A program made the translations under genes and the position numbers. A stretch of 64,000 nucleotides of DNA from Ceratorhiza oryzae-sativae (lineage: Eukaryota > Basidiomycota > Agaricomycetes > Cantharellales > Ceratobasidiaceae), in contig JARWMV010000021.1 of assembly GCA_030998015.1 (NCBI GenBank), positions 1 through 64,000 on the forward strand, written 5' to 3'. The notes below the pieces were generated by a model. It saw nothing but the letters and a program-made list of their open reading frames with translations. It did not search any database and was not told the DNA's origin. Below are positions 25,108 through 34,550 of this stretch, piece by piece. Every line of letters begins with the position of its first letter. Positions within the stretch are counted from its first letter, which is position 1.

Positions 25108-25527
25108 CTATTGACAGCAATGCCAGTACCTAGCAGTCAGGGCTCACCAAGCCAAGTGCCAATTGACCCCCATCTCCTTGAACTTTTGTGTCACCTTTGT
25201 ACTTTGCTGGTGTCCCTTACAGATCACCTGAGCATTTACCCATTTATCAGCTTTAAACTTGAGAAGCATGATATAGAGCACTATGGGTCAGCACAGAGTG
25301 CTCTAGACCACAAGCTTAAGCTTATCTTTGGTTCTTGAGTTGAAGGCCATTCAATTGAATTCCAGGGTTGTGGGCAGTTGCTTGAAGCAATTTTACATAC
25401 ATTTTCAAAATACATAGATGGGGAGGAGGGCAAGAACAGGAATCTATGGTTGTGGGTGAAAGAACTGACAGTTGCAGCAGCTGAAGTGTTGAACCCTGTG
25501 AGCATATTTTTGGTGACCAACTGCTAG
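25108..25527 (+). pseudogene. Decayed open frame of unknown function
   Basis: One frame of about 140 codons starting MPVPSSQGSPSQVP and ending VSIFLVTNC, interrupted by a single in-frame TGA at 25336-25338. It reads like a helical protein (LLELLCHLCTLLVSLTDHL; LLEAILHTFSKYIDGEEGKN). The stop could come from CGA by the C-to-T decay seen elsewhere here. Family not recognised; possibly part of a mobile element. Confidence 0.35.
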
Positions 25528-25879
25528 TGCTCTTAGTGCTAACAAAAGAAATAAAATAAAAAATAAAAAAACACTTCAGAAAGCATGAAATTCACCATTG
25601 CCAGACAAGCACAAGTTGTGCACTCCATGTTGTAGCCAGAAGTCAAGTTGACTAGTCAAACCCAAGCTTACTGAGTCAAGCATTCATGAGGCAAAGGCTA
25701 GGAGCACTATCTGGGTGAGTACAGTATATGCATCTGGATGAGATTATGCTCACCCTCCATTTTCCTTGGCCAGTATCCTCACAATCCAGCTGACTTGGAG
25801 GACAATATGCCTGCTTCAGAATTGGGGCCAGGCTGTCAATGCAATGAGCTCCTAGACAAGCTTGTTATTCCTTGTCATT
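25528..25879. other. Non-coding, CpG-poor stretch
   Basis: 352 bp before the LTR at 25880. Includes an A-rich run (25545-25572). Nothing recognised. Confidence 0.4.
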
Positions 25880-26240
25880 TGTCAACAACAAGAAGTCAGG
25901 CAACAAGGAAATAGTAAGGAAAGAACTTGTATTAAACAAGAGGTCAAGTTCTTGAGGAGTCCTCTGTGAACTTGACCTGGTTTATATACATGATACAAGC
26001 CACATCATAATGAACAAGTCCATACAGTGAGTCATGACCAATAAGAGATAGAAGCAACTGCAGAACTGCAGAATTTCACATCAGAGTTGAAATACATCTT
26101 GGTTATCAGTCCAGAACCTCCTTCAAATCACATGACACAGATATACCACAAAAGGCAAGTATGTTTTGAAAATGATCTTGAAAAATGTAATAAATCAAGA
26201 AAATATTATAGAGTGGATATATGCATGTCAGTTTGTGACA
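25880..26240 (-). repeat. Family-A LTR (3' LTR, minus strand)
   Basis: Aligns in reverse complement with the LTRs at 36826-37201 and 43381-43756. On the plus strand it is bounded by TGTCAAC and GTGACA. About 361 bp, with frequent C-to-T or G-to-A differences at former CpG sites. Confidence 0.8.
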
Positions 26241-26248
26241 CTTCCCCC

Positions 26249-27471
26249 CTTCAAGGCACAGGGGTTGTGGGGTGCCTTCAGATGTGACTTGACATAGTCA
26301 GCTATGAGTTCTGGTGTGTTGGCCAGGTCATTGTAAGTTAACCATTGTCACTTGTCATAACCAAGCAATTTGACATAGTATTCAAAGACGTTAGACCTTC
26401 TGTTGTATCTTGACTTTATGATCTGTTCAACTTCAAATTTTTCTTCCCCTTCAGGAGTTACCACAGGTGGTGGTGGGGAAACCTGAAATCTGTAGGGGTT
26501 GTCCTTATATTTGGTCAGGAGTGAAATATGAAATACTGGGTGTATTTTCATGGTCATCAGCAAATCCAGTTTGAAAGCATGAGTGCTGTGTTGTGCTACC
26601 ACCTTGAATGGTCCAACTCTCTTGTGGGCCAGTTTCCTGGAAGCCTGTTGTGTATGTATGTTCTTGGTGTTGAGCCAGACATTGTCTCCAACTTTAATGG
26701 CTTCTGGGGCCTGATGTTTCTGGTCATAATATTCTTTGACCCTCTGGTTTGCTATTTCCAGTGTGGCTTTAAGTTTGTCATGACCCTTTTGGAGCCATTC
26801 TGCATGGTTGTCTGCTAAGGGGAATTCTTGTACCTCCTTGTCCCCAACTGCTAGCCTTGGGTGGAAACCATAGTTTGCAAAGAATGGTGATTTGCCAGTT
26901 GAAGCATTGATGCCATTATTGTAGGCAAATTCAGCCAAGGGTAAGAGTGAGACCCAGTTGTCCTGCCAATCTGATACATAGTGTTTGATGTACCCTTCTA
27001 CTACTTGGTTAGCCCTTTTGGACTGGCCATCTGTTTGACAGTGATATGCTGTAGAGTAGGAGGGTTTTATATCCAGCTGTTTGTAAAAGTGCCTTAGGAA
27101 TTTGGATGCAAAGTTGGGGCCATGGTCTGAAATGGTTTTCCGTGGTAGCCTGTGAAGTTTCCATACATAGGTTAGGAACAAGTTTGCACAATCCATAGCA
27201 CTAGCTTCTGATTGACATGGAATAAAATGGACCATTTTTGTCAGGCAGTCAACAACTGTAAATATGGCATCAAACCCTTCTGACAGGGGTAGCCCAGTGA
27301 TCAGGTTGTAAGTAATTTCCTCCCAAGGTTTTTCTGGTGCTGGTATTGGGTTTAGGAGCCCTGGGGGAACTTGGTTGCTGTGCTTGTTCCTGATACAGGA
27401 TTCACAGTGCATGACATATTTGTTGACTGATTTTTTCATTGATGACCATGCATCTTTGTGGTTTAACAATT
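26249..27471 (-). pseudogene. Gypsy pol 3' part: integrase and chromodomain
   Basis: Minus-strand frame with integrase zinc-binding residues (HCESCIRNK), the catalytic core (YNLITGLPLSEGFDAIFTVVD; ISDHGPNFASKF; TDGQSKRANQVVE) and a C-terminal chromodomain beginning EEKFEVEQIIKSRYN. The arrangement is that of chromoviruses, where the chromodomain steers integration to heterochromatin. The N-terminal end is cut by the solo LTR at 27472; the tail after LLGYDK is closed by a stop. Non-functional. Confidence 0.85.
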
Positions 27472-27846
27472 TGTCACAAACTGACATGCATATATCCACT
27501 CTATAATATTTTCTTGATTTATTACATTTTTATGAGATCCTTTCAAAGCATACTTGCCTTTTATGGTATATCTGTGTCATGTGATTCAGGGGATGTTCCA
27601 GACCAATAACCAAGGTGTATTTCAACTCTGATGTGAAATTCCACAGTTCCGCAGTTGCTTCTATCACTTCTATCTCTTATTGGTCATGACTCACTGTACA
27701 GACTTGTTTGTTATGATGTGGCTCATATCATGTATATAAACCAGGTCAAGTTTGCAGAGGACTCCTCAAGAACTTGACCTCTTGTCAAATACAAGTTCTT
27801 TCTTTTCTTACTATTTTCCCCATTGCCTGACTTGTTGCCACCAACA
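27472..27846 (+). repeat. Family-A solo LTR with CAATT target duplication
   Basis: 375-bp LTR, TGTCACAAACTGAC to CCACCAACA, inserted in opposite orientation into an older family-A pol. CAATT occurs at 27467-27471 and again at 27847-27851. Solo state implies recombination between the two LTRs of a former full element. Confidence 0.9.
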
Positions 27847-27851
27847 CAATT

Positions 27852-28125
27852 TGTATGTTCTGAACTGTCCTGGGTGTCCTGCTGCTAGGTTATCATGACA
27901 GCTTTTGATGACCAGCTTGCAGAGTTCCTTGTTATTTTGGACATAGATTTGGCCCTTGTATCATAAAAGTCCTTCATCCCATTCCCAATTTTTGACCTTC
28001 TCATTGTCATCTAGGGCTTTCAGCACTTTTGATAGATGCTCATTGCCTGGGATGGCATCCCTAATGAGTTGTTCAAGGTCATGGTCCAGTGTGATTGCTT
28101 GTAGCCACAATGATTTTATTAAAGA
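27852..28125 (-). pseudogene. Gypsy pol fragment upstream of the solo LTR
   Basis: Continuation of the minus-strand family-A pol: the RNase H/integrase linker (LWLQAITLDHDLEQLIRDAIPGNEHLSKVL) and the segment before the integrase zinc finger. It carries several substitutions and a stop near 27961. Confidence 0.75.
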
Positions 28126-28509
28126 TGTCAAGCTGGAATCCTGCACACCAGAATTCCAGCTTCCAGCAGCAAAAAATCCAGCAAATTCCAGCAATGACAG
28201 TGCCAGCACAGCACTGGAGTTGCATTTCTCAACTGAGTTCCCACCCAGCATGCTTGCGGATTCCAGCATGTAAGCACTGCTGTTCTGGCACTTTGCTGGT
28301 GGAATTCTGGCAACCTGCTGGTAATATTCTGGCAGGTGAGGCAGGTTCTCAATATGATGCAAGCCTGAGTGTGCATGTTGGGCTGAAGTTTTTGAATAGA
28401 CAGCAGGAGAATAAGTCAATTGCACACAAAAATGTATGGAAGATTGCAACAGTTGCATAAATACACATGAGAAATTGTAAAGCATTGTATCAGAGAAACA
28501 TTATATCAG
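28126..28509. repeat. CCAGCA-rich imperfect palindrome
   Basis: About 28140-28345 is full of CCAGCA/CCAGAATT words in the first half and their complements (TGCTGG/AATTCTGG) in the second, so it could fold into a long imperfect hairpin. It resembles a MITE or a decayed inverted repeat. No gene. Confidence 0.4.
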
Positions 28510-29245
28510 TCAAGCAACAGGTTTGCCAGTCACATCCACATCCATCTTCTCCTTCTCCTTCCCACGCAACAGCAGCTTCAGCGTCCCTGGCTTCATCAGG
28601 CCTGCCTTCAAGTATGAGCCAAGTGTTGCTGTAGCTTGAATTGTGTGTGGTGAGAGGTTATGCCAGTGCTTCAACACAAGTGAGCCTGCAAACAAGAATG
28701 CACACTCAACATCAACGCTTGACACTACAACCATTATCAGAAACACACCAATCATAATAGTGAGTACATACCAGGGCAACTCAGAACATCAAGGGACATC
28801 TGCATTAACCCATTCTCCTTGTTTCTGCAGTGTTGCTGACCATACCACCACACAAGCAGGTTGAATGGGGTGCATTTTCCATCTACAATGTTGAAGATAG
28901 GTGTCCCTAATAGCAACATTAGTACTTAAGCATTGAGCTGATTGAGTCATACTCACCATTCACAAATTTGTCAACTGGGGATGACAATGGTGTGGCAGTG
29001 TTGTTGACAGTAGATAAAAGACAATCCATAAACAACTGAGCAACATAAAGTTAGATGTATATAACAAAAAAGAGGATATACTTACACTGAACCCAAACAA
29101 CGCTGTCTTGCTTGACAATTCTTCAGCCTGGGGCTTGGGTTCAACATGCTTTGGCCAGTAGTGTTTGTGCCAAATCTCCTTGGCCAGTTTTATAGCAACC
29201 TTGATCCACTCTTCTTCCCATTCAACAGCCCTCATGTAGTGTATG
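28510..29245 (-). pseudogene. hAT transposase, C-terminal part
   Basis: Minus-strand remnant of a hAT-family transposase. The frame 28779-28510 carries the C-terminal dimerisation (hATC) block SSVDVECAFLFAGSLVLKHWHNLSPHTIQATATLGSY. Further upstream (29245-29100) is YMRAVEWEEEWIKVAIKLAKEIWHKHYW, the linker before it. The 5' portion of the same gene continues at 50331-52190, beyond the 21-kb insertion of element C, with GTATG on both sides. Intron-like gaps and stops break the frame. Confidence 0.75.
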
Positions 29246-30027
29246 TGTTGTGACCCTCTGGATGCTTCCTTGCGAAGCACTTAAGTAGTGGCTGCATTGA
29301 TGGTTTGGTGCTATGCAGTATGTATTGGGTGTTCTTGTTACAGTGTTTGCTATGGTCTATGGTGGTTGACAAGATAAAGCAAGCTGAGGCGTCCAGTCTT
29401 GCTTTATCCCTCTTACATATGCCTGTGGCTGTGGTGGCTGCAGATGTATTATCTAAGCACACTCCGCAGTAGGTGTAGGTTATGTACAGTACTATGGGTT
29501 AGGTAATTGTTTGTCTAAAGTTTGTGCAGCTCCAAATCTTATAGAGCCATGCAAGGTCCAAGGGGTAGGCGCTGAGGTCACATGATCCTGCTGTAAGCGC
29601 CAAGATCATGTGACAACTTGCTCCTTGCTCCAAGTAACAATGGAGAGAAATGCTGGAGCAAGTTCAGGGTAACCACCATAAGCGCTGAGGCCACATGATC
29701 CTGTTATAAGTGCCAGGATCACATGACAACTTGCTCCTCACTCCAAGTAACAAGGGAGAGAAATGCTGGAGCAAGTTCAGGGTAACCACTGTAAGTGCTG
29801 AGGTCATGTGATCCTGCTGTAAGTGCCAAGATCATGTGACAACTTGCTCCTTGCTCCAAGTAACAAGGGAGAGAAATGCTGGAGCAAGTTCAGGGTAACC
29901 ACCATAAGCACTGGTTAAGCGCCAAGGTCATGTGACCTTGTTTATGGCTTGTTCTGCTTAGGAAAAATGCCATAAATCTGTAGAAATATTTGGTTATTTT
30001 GTTATGTCTGTTTGACAGGTCATAACA
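29246..30027 (-). repeat. 3' LTR of element C
   Basis: 782 bp, plus-strand ends TGTTGTGACC and GGTCATAACA. It contains three copies of a 113-bp tandem unit (starts 29571, 29684, 29797), each with ATGATC/GATCATGTGAC-type short inverted words; the 5' LTR has only two. A TATA-like box lies in the CATATG/ATATA area opposite 29416-29424. Confidence 0.85.
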
Positions 30028-30043
30028 TTATCCCCCCCTTTGG
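30028..30043 (-). promoter_or_regulatory. Polypurine tract of element C
   Basis: On the minus strand, CCAAAGGGGGGATAA directly abuts the TGTTATGACC start of the 3' LTR, the normal place for the second-strand primer of an LTR element. It ties the neighbouring cargo to the element. Confidence 0.8.
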
Positions 30044-30093
30044 ACATGTCTTGGGGGACCTTGAGACATGGTTTAGATCCTTATGCAAAAAGG

Positions 30094-30220
30094 AATCTCA
30101 TGCACCAAGGAGGTTAAGGGCACTGGACTTGAACCAATGACCTTTCAGCTGATTCAGTATTGTTCGATGAGGTCAGGCTGAGTCAGGCTAGACCCCTTAA
30201 CCTCTTTGTTACATGAGATT
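30094..30220. repeat. Imperfect inverted repeat with a tRNA-like B box
   Basis: 30094-30124 and the reverse complement of 30190-30220 agree over about 30 bp (AATCTCATG...AGGTTAAGGG). On the minus strand the loop includes GGTTCAAGTCC, the T-arm/B-box consensus, with a possible 5-bp T stem (ATTGG/CCAGT) and acceptor-like TAAGGGG/GCCCTTA. No acceptable anticodon arm, so not called a tRNA gene; may be a tRNA-derived relic. Confidence 0.45.
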
Positions 30221-30337
30221 GTTTTTCTTTTCTTTGTTGTGGAGGTTATTTAGGGGTGAGGATTCATCTGCTTCTTCTCAGAATGCCCCAACTGTTTGGA
30301 TGGGCATAGCAGAAGTTGTACAATACAGTAAATAATT

Positions 30338-31693
30338 CTAAGGGAATACAAAGAATGGTTTTCCTCCTGCATACACCCATTCTACATTTCTTGATACCCA
30401 TAAGTCCCCTTCTTCCCCCTCTATGTCTGACCAACACTTCATGATTGCCAACTGGCTATTTCCCAGAATAACTGTCAGCCGTACCTTCATTGATTTCACA
30501 TGCACATACCTGCCTGTGAAGTCCACCTTGTACTGGCTCAGGGCCTTGAGCAAGTACTTCCTGTTTGACTGGACCATGTTGTTCAGGATCCAAATGTCAG
30601 CATCTTCTGACAAGTTGCCCACATTCCACACATTGCACATCCAGCTGTGGCAGCCCTTGGATTGTGCATATGCCATTTTCCCTGTTCCAGTTTCTCCTTC
30701 TATCACCAGGATGTGATGGCGCACCCCTCTTCCCCTCTTCTCAACCTCCTCAGCAAACCATCTGTCTGCTCAGTTGATGTGCTCCCAGTCCTCCAGGACC
30801 TCTAACTCCACAGGGATTGCAGGCATGCAACCCTGGTCTTCCTTGTATGTGTACTTGGCATATGCTCATACTGAGTTCCATGTTGTCACCATCTGGAGGG
30901 GGTGGAGGTGCTTGAACACCTGGTAGTACTCCTGTTTTGTCACCTCAGCAACAATCTCTGTCCCATCCTCCAAGTCTGCCTCCATCCTTGACTGTTTTCC
31001 ACCCTTTCCCTTCACCAAGATCTCCTCCAACCTTTCCAAGGTCAGGTCCCCTGCCATCAAATCCTCTATCTCCTCACCATTAGCTCCAACATCCTTCCAG
31101 AGATAGTTGAAGGCATCCCTTGCTGGGTTGCCTCCTGGCCTGTCCTTGAGGTCTTTGGGCTGCATGTTGGGGTGTTGCCCCTTGAAGTCCCAGAACCCTG
31201 TGTTCTGGGTGTTCCACCTGCCCTTCCATTCCTGACTGATGGAGAGGGCATGGACATGCAGGGGCTGGGTTGGGTTGTAGTTTGGCTCCTCTGGGTTGTG
31301 CCGTTTGACCACAGCTAAGGTTGCCCAGTGATTGGGCCAGTGGCAGCAGAACACCTTGTATTGGGCAGCGAGCCCACTTGAGGGCTGATCATGTAGCTTC
31401 AACCAGGTCAGCAGCACTGCCCTGGTCTGGACACAGAATCGGGGGGCCCATGCAGTTTTGGTTGGCTCTTCGGACCCACGATCTGTCAGTGTAAGCTGTG
31501 TAGAAGCGGGTGAGGGGGCTTGGCTTGATTCCAAGGGTGCCAGCAATGGCAATGCCAACCTCTGCCCTGTGCTTGATTCATTTGGCTGGGGTGTTCCCAC
31601 ATTTGAGCCATCTTCGCTTAGCATTGTTGGTGTTTTTTGAGGTAGATGTGTCTTGTGGGGAGGGCATGAAATGATAGCCCCTTTTACCCCCAA
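30338..31693 (-). pseudogene. Rep-like protein of CRESS ssDNA replicon type (HUH endonuclease + SF3 helicase), inactivated
   Basis: One minus-strand frame of about 450 codons, broken by two in-frame TGA codons between the endonuclease and helicase halves (30866-30868 and near 30775). A Ser/Pro-rich N-terminal extension of about 80 residues precedes the nuclease. Motif I is near residue 92 (AVLLTWLK), motif II is HVHAL (His146, His148), and motif III is YLWKD (Tyr197, Lys200). The helicase part has the P-loop GETGTGK followed by Met where Ser/Thr is usual, a Walker B-like DADIWILNN and a TVILGN strand. Such proteins nick and unwind circular ssDNA replicons (geminivirus/genomovirus lineage), and endogenised copies are known in fungi. 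It stops about 310 bp short of the element's 3' LTR. The Walker change and stops indicate loss of function. Confidence 0.75.
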
Positions 31694-31842
31694 AGGTGTC
31701 CCCTAGATATACCCTTTTCTGGTTGTTGTGATCACATGGTTTCCTGATGTAGGCTTGTGCTGGTTATGATGCATCTCTGAGGGGTGCCCTTCCTGTATTC
31801 CCCTGTGTTGGCCTTTCTCCTTGCTACACTTGGGGCCTCCAC

Positions 31843-32419
31843 TGTTATGACCCGCCTAGCAGACATAACCTAACAACCAAATATTGTACAGATTTATGGC
31901 ATTTTTCCGAAGCGGAACAAACCATAAACAGGATCACGTGATCTCGGCGCTTATTCAGCGATTAAGCGCCGGTGGTTACCCTGAACTCGCTCCAGCGTTT
32001 CTCTCCCATGTTACCTGGAGCGAGGAGCAAGTTGTCACATGACCTCGGCGCTTATTCAGCGATTAAGCGCCGGATGCTTAAGTCCAAAAAGGTCACATGA
32101 CCCTCAGACCTTGCGCGGCTCTATAAGATTCGGAGCCGCACAAACTTAAGACAAACAATTACCTAACCCATAGTACTGTACATAACCTACACCTACTGCG
32201 GAGTGTGCTTAGATAATACGTCTGCAGCCACCGCAGCCACAGGTATATATAAGGAGGATAAAGCAAGACTGGATGCCTCAGCTTGCTTTATCTTGTCAAC
32301 CACCATAGACCATAACAAACACTGTAACTAGAACGCTCAATACATACTGCATAGCACCAAACTGTAAACGCAGCCACTACTTAAGTGCTCCACAAGGGAG
32401 CCTCCAGAGGGTCACAACA
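31843..32419 (+). repeat. C-family solo LTR between Rep-like and cysteine-rich genes
   Basis: 577 bp from TGTTATGACC to GGTCACAACA, opposite in orientation to element C's own LTRs. TCCAC (31838-31842) versus TCCGC (32420-32424) is a target duplication with one mismatch. It has kept many CpG sites (GGCGCTTATTCAGCG words), unlike its surroundings, so it looks younger. It carries one 113-bp-type unit rather than two or three. Confidence 0.85.
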
Positions 32420-32731
32420 TCCGCTCCTCCACTTTGGTCAGTGCCCCCTCTCCAACCACTCCAGTAGTTAGGGGATAGTGTATATTCATGTGACTAGGCT
32501 AGGTCATGTGATTCCTGTGCTTTGTTGTTTGTTTTCTGGCAGGTGGTCACATGACTAGGCTAGGTCACATGATTCCTGTGCTTTTGTTGTTTGTTTTCTG
32601 GCAGATGGTCACATGTCCTTTGGTGTCACCTGACCAGACCTTGTTTTGATGTTTGTGCAAGTTATTGTGTTGCACTGTGATCTTTTAATGTTTGTGGTTT
32701 TGTTGTTTTCCTTCCTCATCCTGTCTTTACT

Positions 32732-33264
32732 ATGTGTGTTATTTCCCTTAACTACAATCCCCTTGACTGCACCTGCTGGTCTCTCCTTGAGGGGGAGTAC
32801 TGTGCCTACTGCAATGCCATGTGCAACGCCTCCCTTGAAGACTTCTATGGAGGTGTTGGGGATTGGTTCTTCTGTGGGGTGCCAGGTATGTGTGCTTGTT
32901 CTTCGTTGTTCTCATGTTGCTAACTTGTTCTGTAGAAGAGTGCATCCTCCTCAATGGTCGGGCCCATGAGGCCACCCTTGAGCATGTCTGGGTGCTCGTT
33001 GATCAGGACTACAAGTCCTTTGAGGAGCAGTCTCACCAGGCTGCTCTTGCTGAATTCTTTGAGGAGGGCTCTGCTCCCTTGTTTGATGAGGCTTCACCCT
33101 TTGCAGTGTCTGGTTCTGTGTGTTTCCAGAACTACATGGCTGACTTCCCAGGGGGGGAAGCCCCTTGGCTGCAACCCACTACCCAGTCAGTTGTTCAGAC
33201 CAATAAGAAGGATAAGAAAGGCAAGAAGCCCTATGTTGAGTGTACACACAATAAGACTTGCTGA
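32732..33264 (+). CDS. Two-exon cysteine-rich protein, 160 aa, inside element C, antisense
   Basis: Exons 32732-32885 and 32936-33264 with a 50-bp intron (GTATGTG...CTGTAG) give 161 codons including stop, with an open frame despite the decay all around. The first 51 residues have seven cysteines, including CAYCNAMC, and many aromatic residues (LEDFYGGVGDWFFCGVP). The second exon is acidic and ends in a Lys-rich stretch (TNKKDKKGKKPYVE). No signal peptide. Family not recognised; a small zinc-binding or nucleic-acid-binding protein is conceivable. It is divergent from the Rep-like gene, an arrangement reminiscent of ambisense circular replicons, but it does not look like a capsid protein. Confidence 0.55.
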
Positions 33265-33603
33265 TTGATACCTAGCCATGATGTGGCTGTGATGATGGTG
33301 CTTACATGCTGCCCCAATCATTTACCACTTAGCAGTTCGTACTTGATGTATTGCCTCATATCGTATCTACAGTAGTATAGCTTTACAGATGCTACATAGT
33401 ATATATACGCCTATGTACATATGCTTATACTGTAACAGCAGATTCCTCCACTCAAATCTATATAGTTAACTGCACATTTATTTAACACCCTATACCCAGC
33501 CCCTCAAGGGCAAATGTAAATAGAGAGTAAAAAATGTATTAAGTTTGATGTGTAAAAATAAAACTCTTATACATTCAAGAAAAATCTGTGGGAGGCAAAG
33601 TGG
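33265..33603. other. Non-coding stretch inside element C
   Basis: Between the 3' ends of the antisense cysteine-rich gene and the sense 3' ORF, which converge here. AT-rich, with a TATATA cluster at 33390-33420. No gene. Confidence 0.4.
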
Positions 33604-34550
33604 TCATATGGGGGCTGGTTCCAACAGTGGCACCTCCTCCAGAGCTTCGACAAGCTTGTTTTCCCACCAGTCCCAGTTCTGTTTGGCTTCCTCTGCAGCT
33701 GGGTCCAGGGTGGGTTCCTTTATTACTGGCTTGGCTTCTTCCTCAGCCACAACCAGTGATTCTAGGCTTGATGTAAGGCTTGTCATATTGGTGTCGTAAT
33801 TGGTGTCTTTGTTTGGGTGCACCTTCACCCAATTTTGGAAGTCGCTCATGTTTGCCTGCTTTGTCCTGATAGCAGTAAACAGCTCATCAGTGGTAGTTGC
33901 TTTGAGCAGTCCCACATACAGTGTGGCCAGTGTCAACTTCCATTCTTCCAACAATGCCTTGGCCCAGCACTCCACTTCCCAGTCCCCCCCTGTCTGCCAT
34001 TTGGCCTGTGGCCCTCCTCTGTTGTCTTGCTGCCTTGGCCACCATGTTGACTGTTGGTCCCACAATATTGTCAATGACATACATCAGTGTTCTTAGCAAG
34101 GCATTTCTTGTTGTTGGCTTCCAGCTTCCATGCCATATCAGGACCCCTAACCTGGGATCCAGGTACTTGTCATCATCAATCCAGTTCCTTTCATCCCTTA
34201 ACTTCTTTGGGATGTACACTGGGTTAGCCCCTGGCAACAGTTGCTCGGCATACCTCTGGGTGTCTTCCACGCTGGAGCAGTACATCCCTAGTTTAGGGCA
34301 ATTTTCCCTGCCAGGGTAGGGTGCTGGCCACCTAGTGGTGGGTGGCTGCCAAAGTGGGACCACCTGATTTTCAGCAAGTGGCATGTAACAGTTGGGATGT
34401 GCAATTGGGTGAGTGATGAAAGGCATGTTTTGGGGTTTTGCAGGTGTATTGTGGTGCAAGTGAGGTGGTAGAGCAGGCTCTGGCCTTTCTTGGGTATCCT
34501 GGATGGCTCTTTTTAAAGCTTTCCAGGTCCTTGTTTGGTTCTCTTTGGCC
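33604..34550 (-). pseudogene. Extra 3' ORF of element C, downstream of the chromodomain
   Basis: Two overlapping minus-strand frames (about 34550-34000 and 34080-33604) read as one protein of about 300 residues with a frameshift near 34040-34080. Visible blocks are WQPPTTRWPAPYPG, YIPKKLRDERNWIDDDKYLDPRLGVLIWHGSWKP and EEWKLTLATLYVGLLKATTTDELF; the tail is acidic and Trp-containing. No transmembrane segment or signal peptide, so it does not look like an envelope protein even though it occupies that position. Its start overlaps the end of pol in another frame. Function unknown. Confidence 0.55.

Larger units (their letters stand above)
25880..28125 (-). mobile_element. Truncated family-A Gypsy element, minus strand, split by a solo LTR
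   Basis: 3' part of a chromovirus of the same family as 36826-43756, in opposite orientation and CpG-depleted. It comprises a 3' LTR (25880-26240), a polypurine tract (26241-26249 read on minus), integrase and chromodomain (26249-27471), then after an inserted solo LTR the preceding pol sequence up to about 28125. The rest of pol, gag and the 5' LTR are missing. Confidence 0.8.

Noticed and set aside
30094..30220. tRNA gene on the minus strand
   Set aside because: T arm and part of an acceptor stem are present but no proper D or anticodon arm could be drawn.
31843..32419. 3' LTR of element C
   Set aside because: Orientation is opposite and it has its own near-matching TCCAC/TCCGC duplication; 29246-30027 has the correct orientation, a polypurine tract and the matching GTATG.
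32732..33264. Capsid gene of a circular ssDNA replicon
   Set aside because: Too short, no basic N-terminal arm and cysteine-rich; divergent orientation alone is not evidence.
33604..34550. Envelope-like gene
   Set aside because: Position fits, but there is no signal peptide, furin-type site or membrane span.
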